Below, in pieces: positions 33,435 through 41,019 of a stretch of DNA of 64,000 bases (position 1 is its first letter; each line of letters begins with the position of its first letter). The stretch covers positions 838,723 through 902,722 of the forward strand of contig NC_011661.1 of assembly GCF_000021645.1 (NCBI RefSeq), written 5' to 3'. The position numbers and the translations under genes are program-made. A model generated the notes under the pieces. It worked only from the letters and a program-made list of their open reading frames with translations. It was not told the origin of the DNA and ran no database searches. The stretch comes from Dictyoglomus turgidum DSM 6724. GTDB lineage: Bacteria; Dictyoglomota; Dictyoglomia; Dictyoglomales; Dictyoglomaceae.

Positions 33435-34332
33435 TATCAAGAGACAGACTTAAGGGGTAGGCTATTACTCCTATCGTTCCTGGTCCTGAGTGTACGCTTA
33501 GTGCTGCACTTAGCTTATTCACTATTATGTCTCTTAACTCAAATACTTTTGAAATCTCTTCTTTTATTTTGTTTATCTCTTCCATGGCATTTGCATGTAA
33601 AAATCCCACATTTAAAACTTTATTATCTTTAAAAAAGTCTTGCATATGAGAAACTATTCTTTGATATGTTTTTAATCTTCCTACGGCTTTATCTAAAGCG
33701 ACCAAAACCCCTTCGGGATTCACCGAGATTATGGGATTTATTTTCAAAACTTCTGCAAGAAGATATTGGGCTTTTCCTATTCTTCCTCCAGCTGCAAGAA
33801 ATTTAAGAGTGTCATTTGTAAAAGCATGGAATAAATTTTCTCTGATTTTACTGATATGTTTTATAGTCTCTTTAATATTCCATCCGTTAAGAGATGCTTT
33901 TGCTGCTTCTATTACCATAAAGCCGGTACCCAAAGATACACTTTTTGAATCTATGACTTCTATTTCGTAATTTGGATTTTCTTCTTTAAGGATCTGCTTT
34001 GCAGTATTTGCTGATTGAAAGGCTCCGCTTCCCCATGAAGTCATGTGGATGCTTAACACTTTTTTTCCTTTTTCCAATATTTTTTTAAAAGCCTCATAGT
34101 ACTCTCCAACTCCAGGACAGGCGGTCTTAGGTAATTTGGATAAATCTTCAAGGTTCTCCATATAATTCCAAATATATTCCGGAGTTATATCTACATTCTC
34201 CTGAAAAGCTTTTTCTTGCAGGTGTATGTAATAGGGTATTACTTCTATTTCCAATTCTTTGCTAATTTCTTCTGGTATATCGGCAGTACTATCGGTTACC
34301 ACTTTAAATTGTATTTTTGTATTATTGTTCAT
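33421..34332 (-). CDS. DegV-family fatty-acid-binding protein
   Basis: The 303-residue protein begins FKVVTDSTADIPEEISKEL and contains TACPGVGEYYEAFKKIL, MTSWGSGAFQSA, EVIDSKSVSLGTGFMV, LKFLAAGGRIGKAQYLL and VHSGPGTIGV, the standard DegV segments that bind a fatty-acid carboxylate. DegV/FakB proteins present fatty acids to FakA for phosphorylation in bacteria that have it; no fakA is seen here. AGGAGG precedes the start codon. Its terminal codons carry the ribU promoter. Confidence 0.9.
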   Translation of the reverse strand: MNNNTKIQFKVVTDSTADIPEEISKELEIEVIPYYIHLQEKAFQENVDITPEYIWNYMENLEDLSKLPKTACPGVGEYYEAFKKILEKGKKVLSIHMTSWGSGAFQSANTAKQILKEENPNYEIEVIDSKSVSLGTGFMVIEAAKASLNGWNIKETIKHISKIRENLFHAFTNDTLKFLAAGGRIGKAQYLLAEVLKINPIISVNPEGVLVALDKAVGRLKTYQRIVSHMQDFFKDNKVLNVGFLHANAMEEINKIKEEISKVFELRDIIVNKLSAALSVHSGPGTIGVIAYPLSLSLDIESR

Positions 34333-34428
34333 TAAGTATCCTCCTAAAACTAATTTTTAGAATTGTCTTATTATATTATATATTTGGGTATATATAAAGC
34401 ATTGCTTTGAAAATGTTTAAATTGTCTC

Positions 34429-34457
34429 TTTCATTTTTATATGAGTTTGGATATAAT
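34429..34457 (+). promoter_or_regulatory. promoter of the GH3 glycosidase gene
   Basis: A perfect TATAAT (34452-34457) lies 40 bases before the ATG. The best -35 candidate is TTTCAT (34429-34434) with 17 bases' spacing, a weak match, which would suit a regulated promoter. Confidence 0.5.
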
Positions 34458-34467
34458 TACTAAGTGT

Positions 34468-34479
34468 AAAAACGTTTTT
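34468..34479 (+). promoter_or_regulatory. operator-like palindrome before the GH3 gene
   Basis: AAAAACGTTTTT is a perfect 12-base palindrome with a central CG, sitting just after the predicted transcription start and before the Shine-Dalgarno (AAGGGAGGT). LacI-family operators often have this A/T-flanked CG centre. No matching copy was seen elsewhere in the window. Confidence 0.4.
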
Positions 34480-34496
34480 CTAAGGGAGGTAAAGCA

Positions 34497-36785
34497 ATGG
34501 AGGAAAAAGAAATCTTAAAGAAAGTTAGAGATTTAATTTCAAAAATGACCCTTGAGGAAAAAATTGCTCAGCTACAGTCGGTTTTTGGGAAAGAGTTAGT
34601 GGATGAGAGTGGCAATTTTTCTGAGGAGAAGGCGGAGAAACTTTTAAAGAATGGGATTGGACAAATCTCTCGAGTGGCAGGAGAAAAAGGAATGGATCCA
34701 GAAAGGGCTGTTGAACTTGCTAATAAAATTCAGAAATTTTTAAAGGAGAAAACAAGACTTGGTATTCCTGCAATAATTCATGAAGAATGTCTTAGTGGAT
34801 TTATGGCAAAGGGGGCAACAGTATTTCCTCAGGCTATTGGTATGGCAAGCACTTTTGAACCTGAACTCATAAGAAGAGTAAGTGATGTTATAAGACAGCA
34901 TATGAGAGCAGCTAATGTGCATCAAGGGCTTTCCCCTGTTCTTGATATTCCAAGAGATCCAAGATGGGGTAGGACAGAAGAGACCTTTGGAGAAGATCCT
35001 TATCTTGTGTCCAGAATGGCTGCAGAGTATGTAAAGGGGCTTCAAGGAGAAGATTGGAGAGAAGGAATTATTGCTACAGTTAAACATTTTACAGCTTACG
35101 GTATTTCTGAGGGGGCAAGAAATTTGGGCCCTGCTAAGGTTGGAGAAAGAGAGCTTAGAGAAGTATTTTTATTCCCCTTTGAGGTAGCAATAAAAGAGGG
35201 TCAAGCTGGTTCTTTGATGAATGCATATCATGAGATAGATGGTGTACCTTGTGCTTCATCAAAATTTTTGTTAACAAAGATTCTAAGATGGGAATGGGGT
35301 TTTAAAGGTTATGTAGTATCTGATTATATCGCTATAAGAATGTTAGAAAATTTTCATAGAGTAGCAAAAGATGCAAAAGAAGCAGCTGTTCTTGCTTTAG
35401 AAGCTGGAATTGATATTGAATTACCAAGCGTGGACTGTTATGGAGAGCCTTTGATTCAAGCAGTAAAAGAAGGACTTATTTCTGAAGAAGTTATAAATGC
35501 ATCTGTTGAAAGAGTTCTAAGGGCAAAATTTATGCTCGGATTATTTGATGGTGATTTAGAGAAGGATCCTAAGAAAGTGTATGATATTTTTGATAAACCG
35601 GAGTTTAGAGAATTATCAAGAGAGGTTGCAAGAAGGTCTATAGTGCTCCTTAAGAATGACGGAATATTACCTCTTTCTAAGAATATTAGAACAGTTGCAG
35701 TGATTGGCCCTAATGCAGATAATCCCAGAAATCTACACGGAGATTATAGTTATACTGCTCATATACCATCAGTATCGGAAACCCTTGAGGGAGTAAAGAT
35801 ACCTGAGGAATGTGCGGTAAGAACAGTAAGTATTCTTGAAGGAATTAAGAATAAAGTATCAGCTGAAACTCAAGTTTTATATGCTAAGGGTTGTGAAATT
35901 CTTAGTGATTCTAAAGAGGGATTTGACGAGGCAATAGAGATTGCTAAGAGGGCTGATGTGATTATAGCGGTAATGGGTGAGGAAAGCGGTTTGTTCCACA
36001 GAGGAATCTCTGGTGAAGGTAATGATAGAACAACTCTTGAACTTTTTGGAATACAGAGAGACCTGTTAAGAGAACTTCATAAACTTGGTAAACCTATTGT
36101 TCTTGTACTTGTTAATGGGAGACCTCAGGCATTAAAGTGGGAGCATGAAAATCTCAATGCGATATTAGAAGCATGGTATCCAGGTGAAGAAGGTGGAGAT
36201 GCTGTAGCTGATGTAATTTTTGGAGATTATAATCCATCTGGAAAATTACCTATTTCTTTTCCTGCTGTAACAGGACAGGTACCTGTTTACTATAATAGGA
36301 AGCCTTCAGCCTTTACCGATTATGTGGAAGAATCAGCCAAACCCTTGTATCCTTTTGGACATGGTCTCTCTTACACCACTTTTGAGTATTCTAATCTGAA
36401 GATTCATCCAGAAAAGGTGAATGCTTTAGAGAAAGTAGAAATTAGTTTTACTATTAAGAATACAGGAGTCAGAGAGGGAGAAGAAGTAGTTCAATTATAT
36501 GTTCATGACCAAGTAGCGAGCTTAGAAAGACCTGTTAAGGAGTTGAAAGGATTTAAGAAAATACATCTTAAGCCTGGAGAGTCAAAAAGAGTAACCTTTA
36601 TTCTTTATCCTGAGCAGCTTGCTTTCTATGATGAGTTTATGAGATTTGTTGTAGAAAAAGGTATTTTTGAGATAATGATTGGAAGCTCTTCTGAAGATAT
36701 AAGACTTACAGGAACCTTTGAAGTACTTGAGACAAAAGTAATAACAGAAAAAAGAAAATTTGCAAGTGAGATTAAAGTAGAGTAG
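34497..36785 (+). CDS. glycoside hydrolase family 3 (beta-glucosidase/beta-xylosidase type)
   Basis: The 762-residue protein lacks a signal peptide, so it acts in the cytoplasm. The GH3 N-terminal barrel (about 1-345) has SPVLDIPRDPRWGRTEETFG, VKHFTAYG and the nucleophile Asp in GYVVSDYIAI (D276). The C-terminal alpha/beta sandwich (about 385-610) contains VIGPNADNPRN and LFHRGISGEGNDRTTLELFG, and a fibronectin-III-like domain (about 655-735) follows with VSFTIKNTG-type strands and ELKGFKKIHLKPGESKRV. Related thermophile enzymes hydrolyse aryl and oligosaccharide beta-glucosides or beta-xylosides. The exact substrate is not certain. It is monocistronic, with its own promoter and terminator. 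Confidence 0.92.
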   Translation: MEEKEILKKVRDLISKMTLEEKIAQLQSVFGKELVDESGNFSEEKAEKLLKNGIGQISRVAGEKGMDPERAVELANKIQKFLKEKTRLGIPAIIHEECLSGFMAKGATVFPQAIGMASTFEPELIRRVSDVIRQHMRAANVHQGLSPVLDIPRDPRWGRTEETFGEDPYLVSRMAAEYVKGLQGEDWREGIIATVKHFTAYGISEGARNLGPAKVGERELREVFLFPFEVAIKEGQAGSLMNAYHEIDGVPCASSKFLLTKILRWEWGFKGYVVSDYIAIRMLENFHRVAKDAKEAAVLALEAGIDIELPSVDCYGEPLIQAVKEGLISEEVINASVERVLRAKFMLGLFDGDLEKDPKKVYDIFDKPEFRELSREVARRSIVLLKNDGILPLSKNIRTVAVIGPNADNPRNLHGDYSYTAHIPSVSETLEGVKIPEECAVRTVSILEGIKNKVSAETQVLYAKGCEILSDSKEGFDEAIEIAKRADVIIAVMGEESGLFHRGISGEGNDRTTLELFGIQRDLLRELHKLGKPIVLVLVNGRPQALKWEHENLNAILEAWYPGEEGGDAVADVIFGDYNPSGKLPISFPAVTGQVPVYYNRKPSAFTDYVEESAKPLYPFGHGLSYTTFEYSNLKIHPEKVNALEKVEISFTIKNTGVREGEEVVQLYVHDQVASLERPVKELKGFKKIHLKPGESKRVTFILYPEQLAFYDEFMRFVVEKGIFEIMIGSSSEDIRLTGTFEVLETKVITEKRKFASEIKVE

Positions 36786-36793
36786 GTATAAAA

Positions 36794-36827
36794 AGGGGGA
36801 GAATTAACTCCCCCTCTTCTTTTTTCT
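36794..36827 (+). terminator. terminator of the GH3 gene
   Basis: AGGGGGAG (36794-36801) and CTCCCCCT (36808-36815) form an 8-bp stem with loop AATTAA, followed by a T-rich tract (CTTCTTTTTTCTT). Confidence 0.88.
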
Positions 36828-36860
36828 TATATCCCCTAGAAATATGGTCTTGATCCTCTA

Positions 36861-36915
36861 TTGACTATTTGTGTTAAATATGATACCTTTTAATTAAAAG
36901 TGGTATTAAATTGGT
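36861..36915 (+). promoter_or_regulatory. promoter/operator region of the GntR-LacI regulator
   Basis: TTGACT (36861-36866) and TACCTT (36884-36889, preceded by TGA) are spaced by 17 bases. Inverted arms ATACC (36883-36887) and GGTAT (36902-36906) overlap the -10 box and enclose the palindrome TTTTAATTAAAA (36888-36899). TGGTATTAAATTGGT (36901-36915) recurs with one mismatch at 37958-37972. This layout suggests autoregulation. Confidence 0.45.
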
Positions 36916-36921
36916 TGAAAT

Positions 36922-37953
36922 ATGAAAATTTCCCCTTTGATTAAAGAGAAAATTAAAGAGGAACTCTTAAAGATAATTGAAAAGAATAGGAAAGAGGATT
37001 ATGTAAAATTATCCTCTGAGAGGGAACTTGCTCAAACTTTTAATGTAAGTAGAACTACCATAAGAAGCGTAATGAAGGAACTCATAGAAGAAGGGATAAT
37101 AGTACAATTTCAAGGAAAAGGAACTTATATTGTCCCCAAAAAGGAGAAACATGTGTATGTTTTGAATTCTCCCGATTTAAAAACTGAAGATCCTTTTTAT
37201 TCTAAATTTTTTGTGGCTCTAACAAATAGGCTTACTGAGAGGGGTTTTAGCTTGAATTTTATATCTATGGACAAGGTAATAAAAAACCGAAATAGAGACA
37301 TTCCGTTATTACTGGTAGGTTTGATTAATGACGAATCCATTGAAAAACTCAAAGAGAAATTCCAATATTTAATTTCTATTGAGCAGTACTTCAATCATGA
37401 TAAGATTATTCAAATTTCTGTAGATGATTATAAGATAGGCTGGTCTGCGGCTGAAGCCTTTATTAAGAGAAAACATAATTATATTATACATCTTTGTGGT
37501 CCAGAAAGATATACTGCAGCTCGTTTAAGGAAATTAGGTTTCTTGGATAGGGTGAAAATTGAAGAAGGTATAAAGTATGAGATAATTGAAGGTAAAATGA
37601 ACTATAAATCTGGTTATGAGCTTGGAGAGAAAATCTTAGACATTTTTAATAATGAGAGGAAGAGTAAAATTGGCATCTTTGCGGCAAATGATTGGATGGC
37701 TATAGGTTTAATTCAGAGATTAAAAGAATCTGGAATTTTAGTGGGTAAAGAATTGAGCATAATTGGATGTGATGATATTCCATTAGCCAAAGAGGTTGTT
37801 CCTAACTTAACTACTTTTAAGTGGGATGTGGAAAAAATTATAAGCGAAATAATAGAGCTTTTGGATGATATAATAAACAAAAAGAAAATTATTTCTAATA
37901 AACGAGTTTTAGTATCTGCTAAGCTTATTATAAGAGAAACACTGATGAATTGA
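36922..37953 (+). CDS. GntR-type DNA-binding regulator with LacI-like sugar-sensing domain (AraR-like)
   Basis: The 343-residue protein has an N-terminal winged helix of GntR type (about 1-72: VKLSSERELAQTFNVSRTTIRSVMKELIEEGI and FQGKGTYIV). A LacI/periplasmic-binding-protein-like effector domain follows (about 80-343), with DYKIGWSAAEAFI, GIFAANDWMAIGLIQRLKESG, ELSIIGCDDIPLA and TTFKWDVEKI. This architecture is that of AraR-like repressors. It stands directly before the galactan ABC importer and galactanase, so it probably represses them until a galacto-oligosaccharide or related sugar binds. No Shine-Dalgarno precedes the ATG. Confidence 0.88.
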   Translation: MKISPLIKEKIKEELLKIIEKNRKEDYVKLSSERELAQTFNVSRTTIRSVMKELIEEGIIVQFQGKGTYIVPKKEKHVYVLNSPDLKTEDPFYSKFFVALTNRLTERGFSLNFISMDKVIKNRNRDIPLLLVGLINDESIEKLKEKFQYLISIEQYFNHDKIIQISVDDYKIGWSAAEAFIKRKHNYIIHLCGPERYTAARLRKLGFLDRVKIEEGIKYEIIEGKMNYKSGYELGEKILDIFNNERKSKIGIFAANDWMAIGLIQRLKESGILVGKELSIIGCDDIPLAKEVVPNLTTFKWDVEKIISEIIELLDDIINKKKIISNKRVLVSAKLIIRETLMN

Positions 37954-37957
37954 TAGG

Positions 37958-37972
37958 TGGTTTTAAATTGGT
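37958..37972 (+). promoter_or_regulatory. probable operator copy before the galactan importer
   Basis: TGGTTTTAAATTGGT matches TGGTATTAAATTGGT at 36901-36915 in 14 of 15 positions. One copy lies before the regulator gene and one before the operon it probably controls. Confidence 0.45.
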
Positions 37973-38047
37973 ACAAGGGGAGGTGAAAAGAAAAAAATTA
38001 AAAAAATAAATAGCTTTTCCAATAAACCTTTTGAAAGGGGGTTCACT

Positions 38048-39244
38048 ATGAGAAAGTTAAGTTATGTGCTAATGTTGATTTCTTTGATGCTTCTTTTCCT
38101 TAGTTTGACAGGTGCTCAAACTAATAAGATTACTGTCTGGTGCTCTGAAAAACAAGTGGATATCCTCCAGAGATTAGGAGAGGAGTTTAAGGCAAAATAC
38201 GGTGTCAGTGTTGACGTTCAGTATGTGGAATTTGGTTCTATTAAGCCTAACTTTTTGACTGCTGCCCCTCAAGGTAAAGGTGCAGATGTGATTGTAGGTG
38301 CCCATGATTGGGTAGGAGAACTTGTAGTAAACGGCTTATTAGAACCAATAGCTCAATTTAAAGACCAAAATCAATTTTACACTACTGCTTTGAATGCTTT
38401 TTCTTATGGTGGTAAGCTTTATGGATTACCCTACGCTATGGAGGCTATTGCACTAATCTACAATAAAGATTATGTAAAACTGCCTCCTTCAACCTTTGAT
38501 GCTTTAATCTCAACGGCTAAAAGGATAGATACTGCTTATAAAGGAAAAGTAAGAGGCTTTATAACCAGTGGAGCAGAATTCTATTATGTGGCACCTGTTC
38601 TTTTCGGTTATGGAGGATATGTATTTAAGGAAACATCAAAAGGCCTTGATGTCTCTGATATTGGGCTTGCAAATCCTGGTGCTATAAAGGGTGCAAAACT
38701 TTGGAAGAGGCTATTTGACGAAAAGATTTTGACTCCTGGAGATAACTATCAGATAATGGATTCAATGTTTAAAGAAGGAAAAGCAGCAATGATAATTAAT
38801 GGTCCATGGGCAGTGAAAGCTTATAAGGATGCGGGTATAAACTATGGAGTAGCAGTAATTCCAAGCTTAGAAAAAGGGGTTGTAGCAAAACCTTTCGTAG
38901 GAGTTCAAGGTTTCATGATAAATGCAAAATCTCCTAATAAGATTCTTGCAAGGGATTTTGTACTCAATTATATAGCCACAAAAGATACCATGTATAAGAT
39001 TTATCTTGCTGATCCAAGAATTCCTGCAAGAAAAGATGTTCTTGCTATGATTAAGGATAATCCAGATATTGTTGGTTTTACAAAGAGTGCAGCAAATGGT
39101 ATACCTATGCCTAATGTTCCTGAGATGGCCTTTGTTTGGAGTGCTATGAATGATGCTCTTAATCTAATTGTAAATGGTAAAGCAACTCCTGAGGAAGCTT
39201 TAGAAAATGCAGTAAAAGCTATAAAAGCTCAAATTAAGAGATAG
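38048..39244 (+). CDS. extracellular solute-binding protein of a MalE-type oligosaccharide importer
   Basis: The 398-residue protein has a signal peptide (VLMLISLMLLFLSLTGAQ) and no lipobox Cys, so it is likely free in the periplasm. Family 1 binding-protein features include KITVWCSEKQVDILQRL, GKGADVIVGAHDWVGEL, YGLPYAMEAIALIYNKD, MFKEGKAAMIINGPWAV and PFVGVQGFMINA. It resembles the MalE-like proteins of Thermotoga loci that also carry GH53. Galacto-oligosaccharides are the likely ligand from context. AAGGGGG precedes the ATG. A hairpin follows the stop. Confidence 0.88.
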   Translation: MRKLSYVLMLISLMLLFLSLTGAQTNKITVWCSEKQVDILQRLGEEFKAKYGVSVDVQYVEFGSIKPNFLTAAPQGKGADVIVGAHDWVGELVVNGLLEPIAQFKDQNQFYTTALNAFSYGGKLYGLPYAMEAIALIYNKDYVKLPPSTFDALISTAKRIDTAYKGKVRGFITSGAEFYYVAPVLFGYGGYVFKETSKGLDVSDIGLANPGAIKGAKLWKRLFDEKILTPGDNYQIMDSMFKEGKAAMIINGPWAVKAYKDAGINYGVAVIPSLEKGVVAKPFVGVQGFMINAKSPNKILARDFVLNYIATKDTMYKIYLADPRIPARKDVLAMIKDNPDIVGFTKSAANGIPMPNVPEMAFVWSAMNDALNLIVNGKATPEEALENAVKAIKAQIKR

Positions 39245-39250
39245 AAAAAA

Positions 39251-39271
39251 GGCCCGGGGTATTCCCGGGCC
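39251..39271 (+). terminator. intercistronic hairpin between binding-protein and permease genes
   Basis: GGCCCGGG (39251-39258) and CCCGGGCC (39264-39271) form a perfect 8-bp, all-GC stem with a 5-base loop. No T-run follows, so it is better seen as an mRNA-stabilising or attenuating hairpin that would give more binding protein than permease. Confidence 0.75.
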
Positions 39272-39289
39272 TATTAGGAGGTAGATAGT

Positions 39290-41017
39290 TTGACTTCAAA
39301 AGTAATAAAACTTATTTTATGGTTTATATTAGCATTAATTAATGGTCTTCTTTTTTGGTCAGGAGTCTATCTAATTCAGAATTATTATTATGAACTTGGT
39401 ATTGTTGTTATAATTGCCTTACTTCTTATTGACTTTTTCATCTTTAATCCAAAAGCGTATCCATACAGATACACAATTCCTGCTCTTATTTTTTTATTTT
39501 TACTTGTTATTTATCCCATATATTTTACTATAAAAACTGCCTTTACTAATTATGGGACTGGACATATATTTACTCGTGAAGAGGCAGTTGAGAGATTGTT
39601 GTATGATCCTAACTATACTTATGTGATAGAGAAAAACCCTATAGATTTTAAGATCTTTACTGTATATGAGAATTTAAAACCCACAGAAGACTTTCTTATT
39701 CTGTTTAAGATAAATGGGGAAAACTATTTAGGAAAAACTCCTATTCCTACTATTAGAAAAGGTACCGAGGTTTTACTTAGAGAAGGTAGGCTCTTTAAAG
39801 TGAATTCTTCAAAGATAGAGAGAGATGGAATGGTTTATGAATTTCAACCTTCATTGGAGAATGCAGAGAAAATAATTTTAGATAATAAAGTCTACAGATT
39901 GATGTATTCTTCTGAAAGTTCTGATTTGGAAAAAAATACTTATTATTTTGTTCTGTTAGTTCAAAAGTATCTTTCTAATACAGAATATTTAGATCAGGAA
40001 AGAGGAAGAATAATAGGAATAAAGGTTGACACTGATGGTAAGTGGAAGTTCTTTTTTATAAATAGATTGTATAGACTTTCCTTTGAAGATTTAAGAGAAG
40101 GAGATAAATTTTATAGAAGAAGTGTGATAATAAACACCAAAACCCAAAAGCCATTAATAGAGGAAAAAGGTTCCTTTTACGACCTCGACGAGAGTGGTAA
40201 TAGAATTTTCTTGATAGGTTATACCACTTTTGTAGGTTTAGAGAATTTTGGAAGAATTTTTAAAGATGAGAGAATTTCTAGACCATTTTTGAATATATTT
40301 ATGTGGACAGTGGAATGGTCTTTATTTACCGTATTATTGTCTTTTTCCATAGGTCTTGCTTTTGCTCTTGCTTTGAACAATAGGAGATTAAAGGGAAGAA
40401 ATATTTACAGAACTCTTCTAATAATTCCATGGGCAATTCCTTATTTTATATCGGTTTTGACCTGGAAAAACGGTATATTTAACGAAACTTATGGAATTCT
40501 TAACAAGATAATTCTTCCAATGATGGGATTAAATCCAATAAAATGGTTTAATGATCCCTTCTGGGCAAAGGTAATATGTATAGTTGTAAACACATGGCTT
40601 ACTTTTCCATACATGATGACCATATCTCTGGGTGCTTTACAGTCAATTCCCGATGAACTCTATGAGGTGGCCGCGATTGACGGGGCTGGTAGAATAGCAA
40701 GATTCAGATATATAACCCTTCCTATGCTTTTGACCATTGTAGCACCGCTTTTAATAAGTAGTTTTGCTTATACTTTTAATAATTTCACTTTAATATATCT
40801 TTTAACAGCAGGTGGTCCTCCTATGGTTTCTGCGACTACCCCAGCGGGTCATACCGATATTTTAATATCTTATGTATATAAACTTGCTTTTGAGGGAAGG
40901 GGACAAGAATTTGGTTTTGCAAGTGCTATTTCTATTTTAATATTCTTCTTAGTAGCTGGTATAAGTTTGGTTAATTTTAAAATATCGGGTTCTTTTGAAG
41001 AGGTAAGAGGTGAATAG
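39290..41017 (+). CDS. MalF-type ABC importer permease
   Basis: The 575-residue inner-membrane protein has two or three N-terminal helices (about 5-90), a large extracytoplasmic region (about 95-310, equivalent to the P2 loop of MalF but with its own sequence), and a six-helix core permease domain. The ABC-interaction EAA loop is SIPDELYEVAAIDGAGRIARFRYITLPML. The segment GGPPMVSATTPAGHTDILISYVYKLAF near the end is typical of MalF. It starts at TTG 39290 with AGGAGG upstream. It pairs with the MalG-like protein two bases downstream. Confidence 0.9.
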   Translation: MTSKVIKLILWFILALINGLLFWSGVYLIQNYYYELGIVVIIALLLIDFFIFNPKAYPYRYTIPALIFLFLLVIYPIYFTIKTAFTNYGTGHIFTREEAVERLLYDPNYTYVIEKNPIDFKIFTVYENLKPTEDFLILFKINGENYLGKTPIPTIRKGTEVLLREGRLFKVNSSKIERDGMVYEFQPSLENAEKIILDNKVYRLMYSSESSDLEKNTYYFVLLVQKYLSNTEYLDQERGRIIGIKVDTDGKWKFFFINRLYRLSFEDLREGDKFYRRSVIINTKTQKPLIEEKGSFYDLDESGNRIFLIGYTTFVGLENFGRIFKDERISRPFLNIFMWTVEWSLFTVLLSFSIGLAFALALNNRRLKGRNIYRTLLIIPWAIPYFISVLTWKNGIFNETYGILNKIILPMMGLNPIKWFNDPFWAKVICIVVNTWLTFPYMMTISLGALQSIPDELYEVAAIDGAGRIARFRYITLPMLLTIVAPLLISSFAYTFNNFTLIYLLTAGGPPMVSATTPAGHTDILISYVYKLAFEGRGQEFGFASAISILIFFLVAGISLVNFKISGSFEEVRGE

Positions 41018-41019
41018 TC

